From positions 29,196 to 36,296 of the forward strand of contig HF988082.1 in assembly GCA_000434635.1 (NCBI GenBank): a stretch of DNA of 7,101 nt. The letters run 5' to 3'. The notes under the pieces are model-generated. The model searched no databases. It had not been told where the DNA came from and worked only from the letters and a program-made list of their open reading frames with translations. How positions within the stretch are numbered: position 1 is the stretch's first letter; the number at the start of each line of letters is the position of its first letter. Source of the stretch: Firmicutes bacterium CAG:110 (lineage in GTDB: Bacteria; Bacillota; Clostridia; Oscillospirales; Oscillospiraceae). A program made the position numbers and the translations under genes. This document shows positions 5,463 through 7,101 of the stretch, piece after piece.

Positions 5463-7052
5463 ATGAAAAAGTTACTGGCCCTGTTGCTGGCTCTGGTAAT
5501 GGTACTTGGTCTGGCCGCTTGCGGCACCAGCACTACCACTCCCACCGCCGCCCCCGACAATGCTCCCGCTGCTGACAACGCCGAGACTGCTGCTCCTACC
5601 GCAGCTGAGCTGGAGCCCGTCACCCTGAAGATCTGGTTCCACGGCAGCACCGTCACTCCCGACGCTTCCGAGAAGGTCATGGAGTCCGTCAACGCTTATC
5701 TGAAGGACAAGATCAACGTCGTCATTGAGCCCATCTGGGGCACCTGGGGCGACTTCGATCAGGCCACCGTTACCGCTCTGGCCGGCGGCGACAAGGTCGA
5801 TATGTACTTCACCTGCAACTGGTCTGCCGACGAGTATAACAAGTACGCCAAGGACGGCTACTGGGTCAAGCTGGACGACATGCTGGACACTTACGCGCCC
5901 GAGCTGAAGGCCGCCATTCCTCAGGGCATCTGGGACTGCGCCGAGACCAACGGCTACGACGGCCTGGGCATCTATGCCGTTCCCGGCCTGAAGGACACCG
6001 CTACTCAGAACTGCTGGGATGTCAACGGCACCCTGCTGGCTGAGCTGGGCTACGACGTTGACGCTGTCTGCGCCGGCCACCTGGACTACTACTCCCCCGA
6101 GTTCGAGGAAATGCTGCAGAAGGCTAAGGATCTGAAGGGCAAGGATTTCTACCCCCTGCTGATCGAGCCTGTCGTTCTTGAGAGAATGGTCACTCATTCC
6201 TCCATCATCACTGGCGACCTGTCCTCCGGCAGTGTCCTGTCCTACTACTACGACGCCGAGCATCCCTCCAAGGACATCGGCAGCACCATCGTGAACAAGT
6301 TTGCTACCGATGCGTTTGCCAAGTTCGCTGCGAAGACCTATGAGTACGCTCAGAAGGGCTTCATCTCCCCCAGCTGCCAGTCCACCGCTACCGCTAACGA
6401 CTACCGTACCGCTACCCAGTCCACTGGCGACTACCTGTTCGGCACCCAGTCCTACGCCTTCGGCTGCGAACTGGACTTCTCCAACGCCCGTGGTATCGAC
6501 GTCCGCATGGTTCCCGAGACTGCTGCCTACATGGACTGCACCTCCGGTCAGGGCGCTATGATCGCCATCTCCGCTACCTCCGCTAACCCCGAGCGGGCTC
6601 TGATGTTCCTGAACCTGCTGAACACCGATCCCGAGCTGATGACCATGATGAACTATGGTACTGAGGGCTTCACCTACAACAAGAACAGCGACGGCACCAT
6701 CACCTTCATCGCTGAGAACCGCGCTAACTACTCCCCCTGGACCAATGGTATGGGCAACGTCCGTATCCTGCCGCCCACCGATGCGCAGGGTGTTGACTTC
6801 TGGGATCGCTTCTCCGCTTACTACGACGCGGCTGAGGCTCTGCCCATGGGCGGCTTCATCTTCGACTCCTCCGAGCTGAGCACCGAAGCTGCTGCTCTGT
6901 CCAACGTCTACGCCGAGTACGCCTTCAACCTGATGTCCGGTGCTGTCAACCCCGATGATGTTCTGCCCACATTCCTGTCCAAGCTGGAAGACGCTGGCAT
7001 CAACGACTTTGTCGGTGCTGCTCAGGAGCAGCTGGCTGCTTACATGGGCTAA
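5463..7052 (+). CDS. Extracellular solute-binding lipoprotein, LplA/YtcQ type
   Basis: A 529-residue substrate-binding protein of the family 1 type, which should sit lipid-anchored outside the membrane and pass sugar to the two permeases encoded just upstream. The signal peptide has KK, a leucine-rich core and the lipobox LGLAAC, with the lipidated Cys at residue 20. A low-complexity Thr/Ala/Pro linker runs to about 48. The binding fold covers about 52-529: LKIWFHGS opens lobe 1, an ALAGGDKVDMYF stretch (105-116) is the usual 'gdkyDl' region of these proteins, and about 400-529, including GGFIFDSSELSTEAAALSNV (463-482), resembles the DUF3502-like C-terminal region of LplA-type proteins. The ligand cannot be predicted; oligosaccharides are usual in the family. 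GGAGGAAG precedes the ATG by 7 nt. Codon choice is strongly biased to GCC, CTG, ACC and GGC, consistent with high expression. The mature protein contains seven further cysteines. Confidence 0.92.
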   Translation: MKKLLALLLALVMVLGLAACGTSTTTPTAAPDNAPAADNAETAAPTAAELEPVTLKIWFHGSTVTPDASEKVMESVNAYLKDKINVVIEPIWGTWGDFDQATVTALAGGDKVDMYFTCNWSADEYNKYAKDGYWVKLDDMLDTYAPELKAAIPQGIWDCAETNGYDGLGIYAVPGLKDTATQNCWDVNGTLLAELGYDVDAVCAGHLDYYSPEFEEMLQKAKDLKGKDFYPLLIEPVVLERMVTHSSIITGDLSSGSVLSYYYDAEHPSKDIGSTIVNKFATDAFAKFAAKTYEYAQKGFISPSCQSTATANDYRTATQSTGDYLFGTQSYAFGCELDFSNARGIDVRMVPETAAYMDCTSGQGAMIAISATSANPERALMFLNLLNTDPELMTMMNYGTEGFTYNKNSDGTITFIAENRANYSPWTNGMGNVRILPPTDAQGVDFWDRFSAYYDAAEALPMGGFIFDSSELSTEAAALSNVYAEYAFNLMSGAVNPDDVLPTFLSKLEDAGINDFVGAAQEQLAAYMG

Positions 7053-7101
7053 TCCCCCTGTATAGGCTGACTAAGGAACAATCCCCTTGCCCCGCGCCAT
7101 T
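7053..7101. other. Sequence downstream of the binding-protein gene
   Basis: The last 49 bp have no open gene start, no clear hairpin and no T-tract. Neither a terminator nor the next gene can be recognised before the window ends. An ATPase or glycoside hydrolase gene could lie beyond it. Confidence 0.3.

Noticed and set aside
5472..6263. A 263-codon minus-strand frame opposite the binding-protein gene
   Set aside because: It lies within a highly codon-biased gene, and its Gly/Val/Gln/Ser-rich translation is what antisense reading of GCC/CTG/ACC codons gives.

Overview
The window looks like chromosomal DNA, or a metagenome contig, from a moderately GC-rich Gram-positive anaerobe of the Clostridia, most likely an Oscillospiraceae/Ruminococcaceae-type gut bacterium. 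The grounds are strong AGGAGG-type ribosome binding sites, tandem CapA-family membrane-anchored proteins with Thr/Glu/Pro linkers, and a LplABC/YtcQ-type sugar ABC transporter with no ATPase gene alongside it. The taxonomy is inferred from style and not from a marker gene.

Left half (1-3418, minus strand). Read in the direction of transcription there is the 3' third of an alanine racemase gene (alr, stop at 3062), then about 165 bp of intergenic DNA dense in inverted repeats, then two tandem CapA-family metallophosphoesterase-fold proteins (2896-1556 and 1540-47) only 15 bp apart. The two proteins are clear paralogs with every family motif intact. The group looks like a cell-envelope cluster, but nothing else in the window ties it to poly-gamma-glutamate synthesis.

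Right half (3438-7052, plus strand). This is a three-gene carbohydrate importer operon: an LplB-type permease, a YtcP-type permease 13 nt downstream, and, after a 113-nt structured spacer, a LplA/YtcQ-type solute-binding lipoprotein. No ATPase is encoded here, as is common for CUT1 sugar importers that share one ATPase. The substrate is probably an oligosaccharide but cannot be named from sequence.

The two halves meet abruptly at about 3413-3437. The alr reading frame loses homology there, without its PLP-lysine domain or its catalytic-tyrosine segment, and the first permease begins about 20 nt further on with no room for a promoter. This is either a real rearrangement breakpoint or an assembly chimera. 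The other item of interest is the intergenic element at 2922-3079: an ordered series of perfect hairpins with imperfect terminal inverted repeats, whose right end supplies the alr stop codon. I did not find a convincing new multi-gene system.
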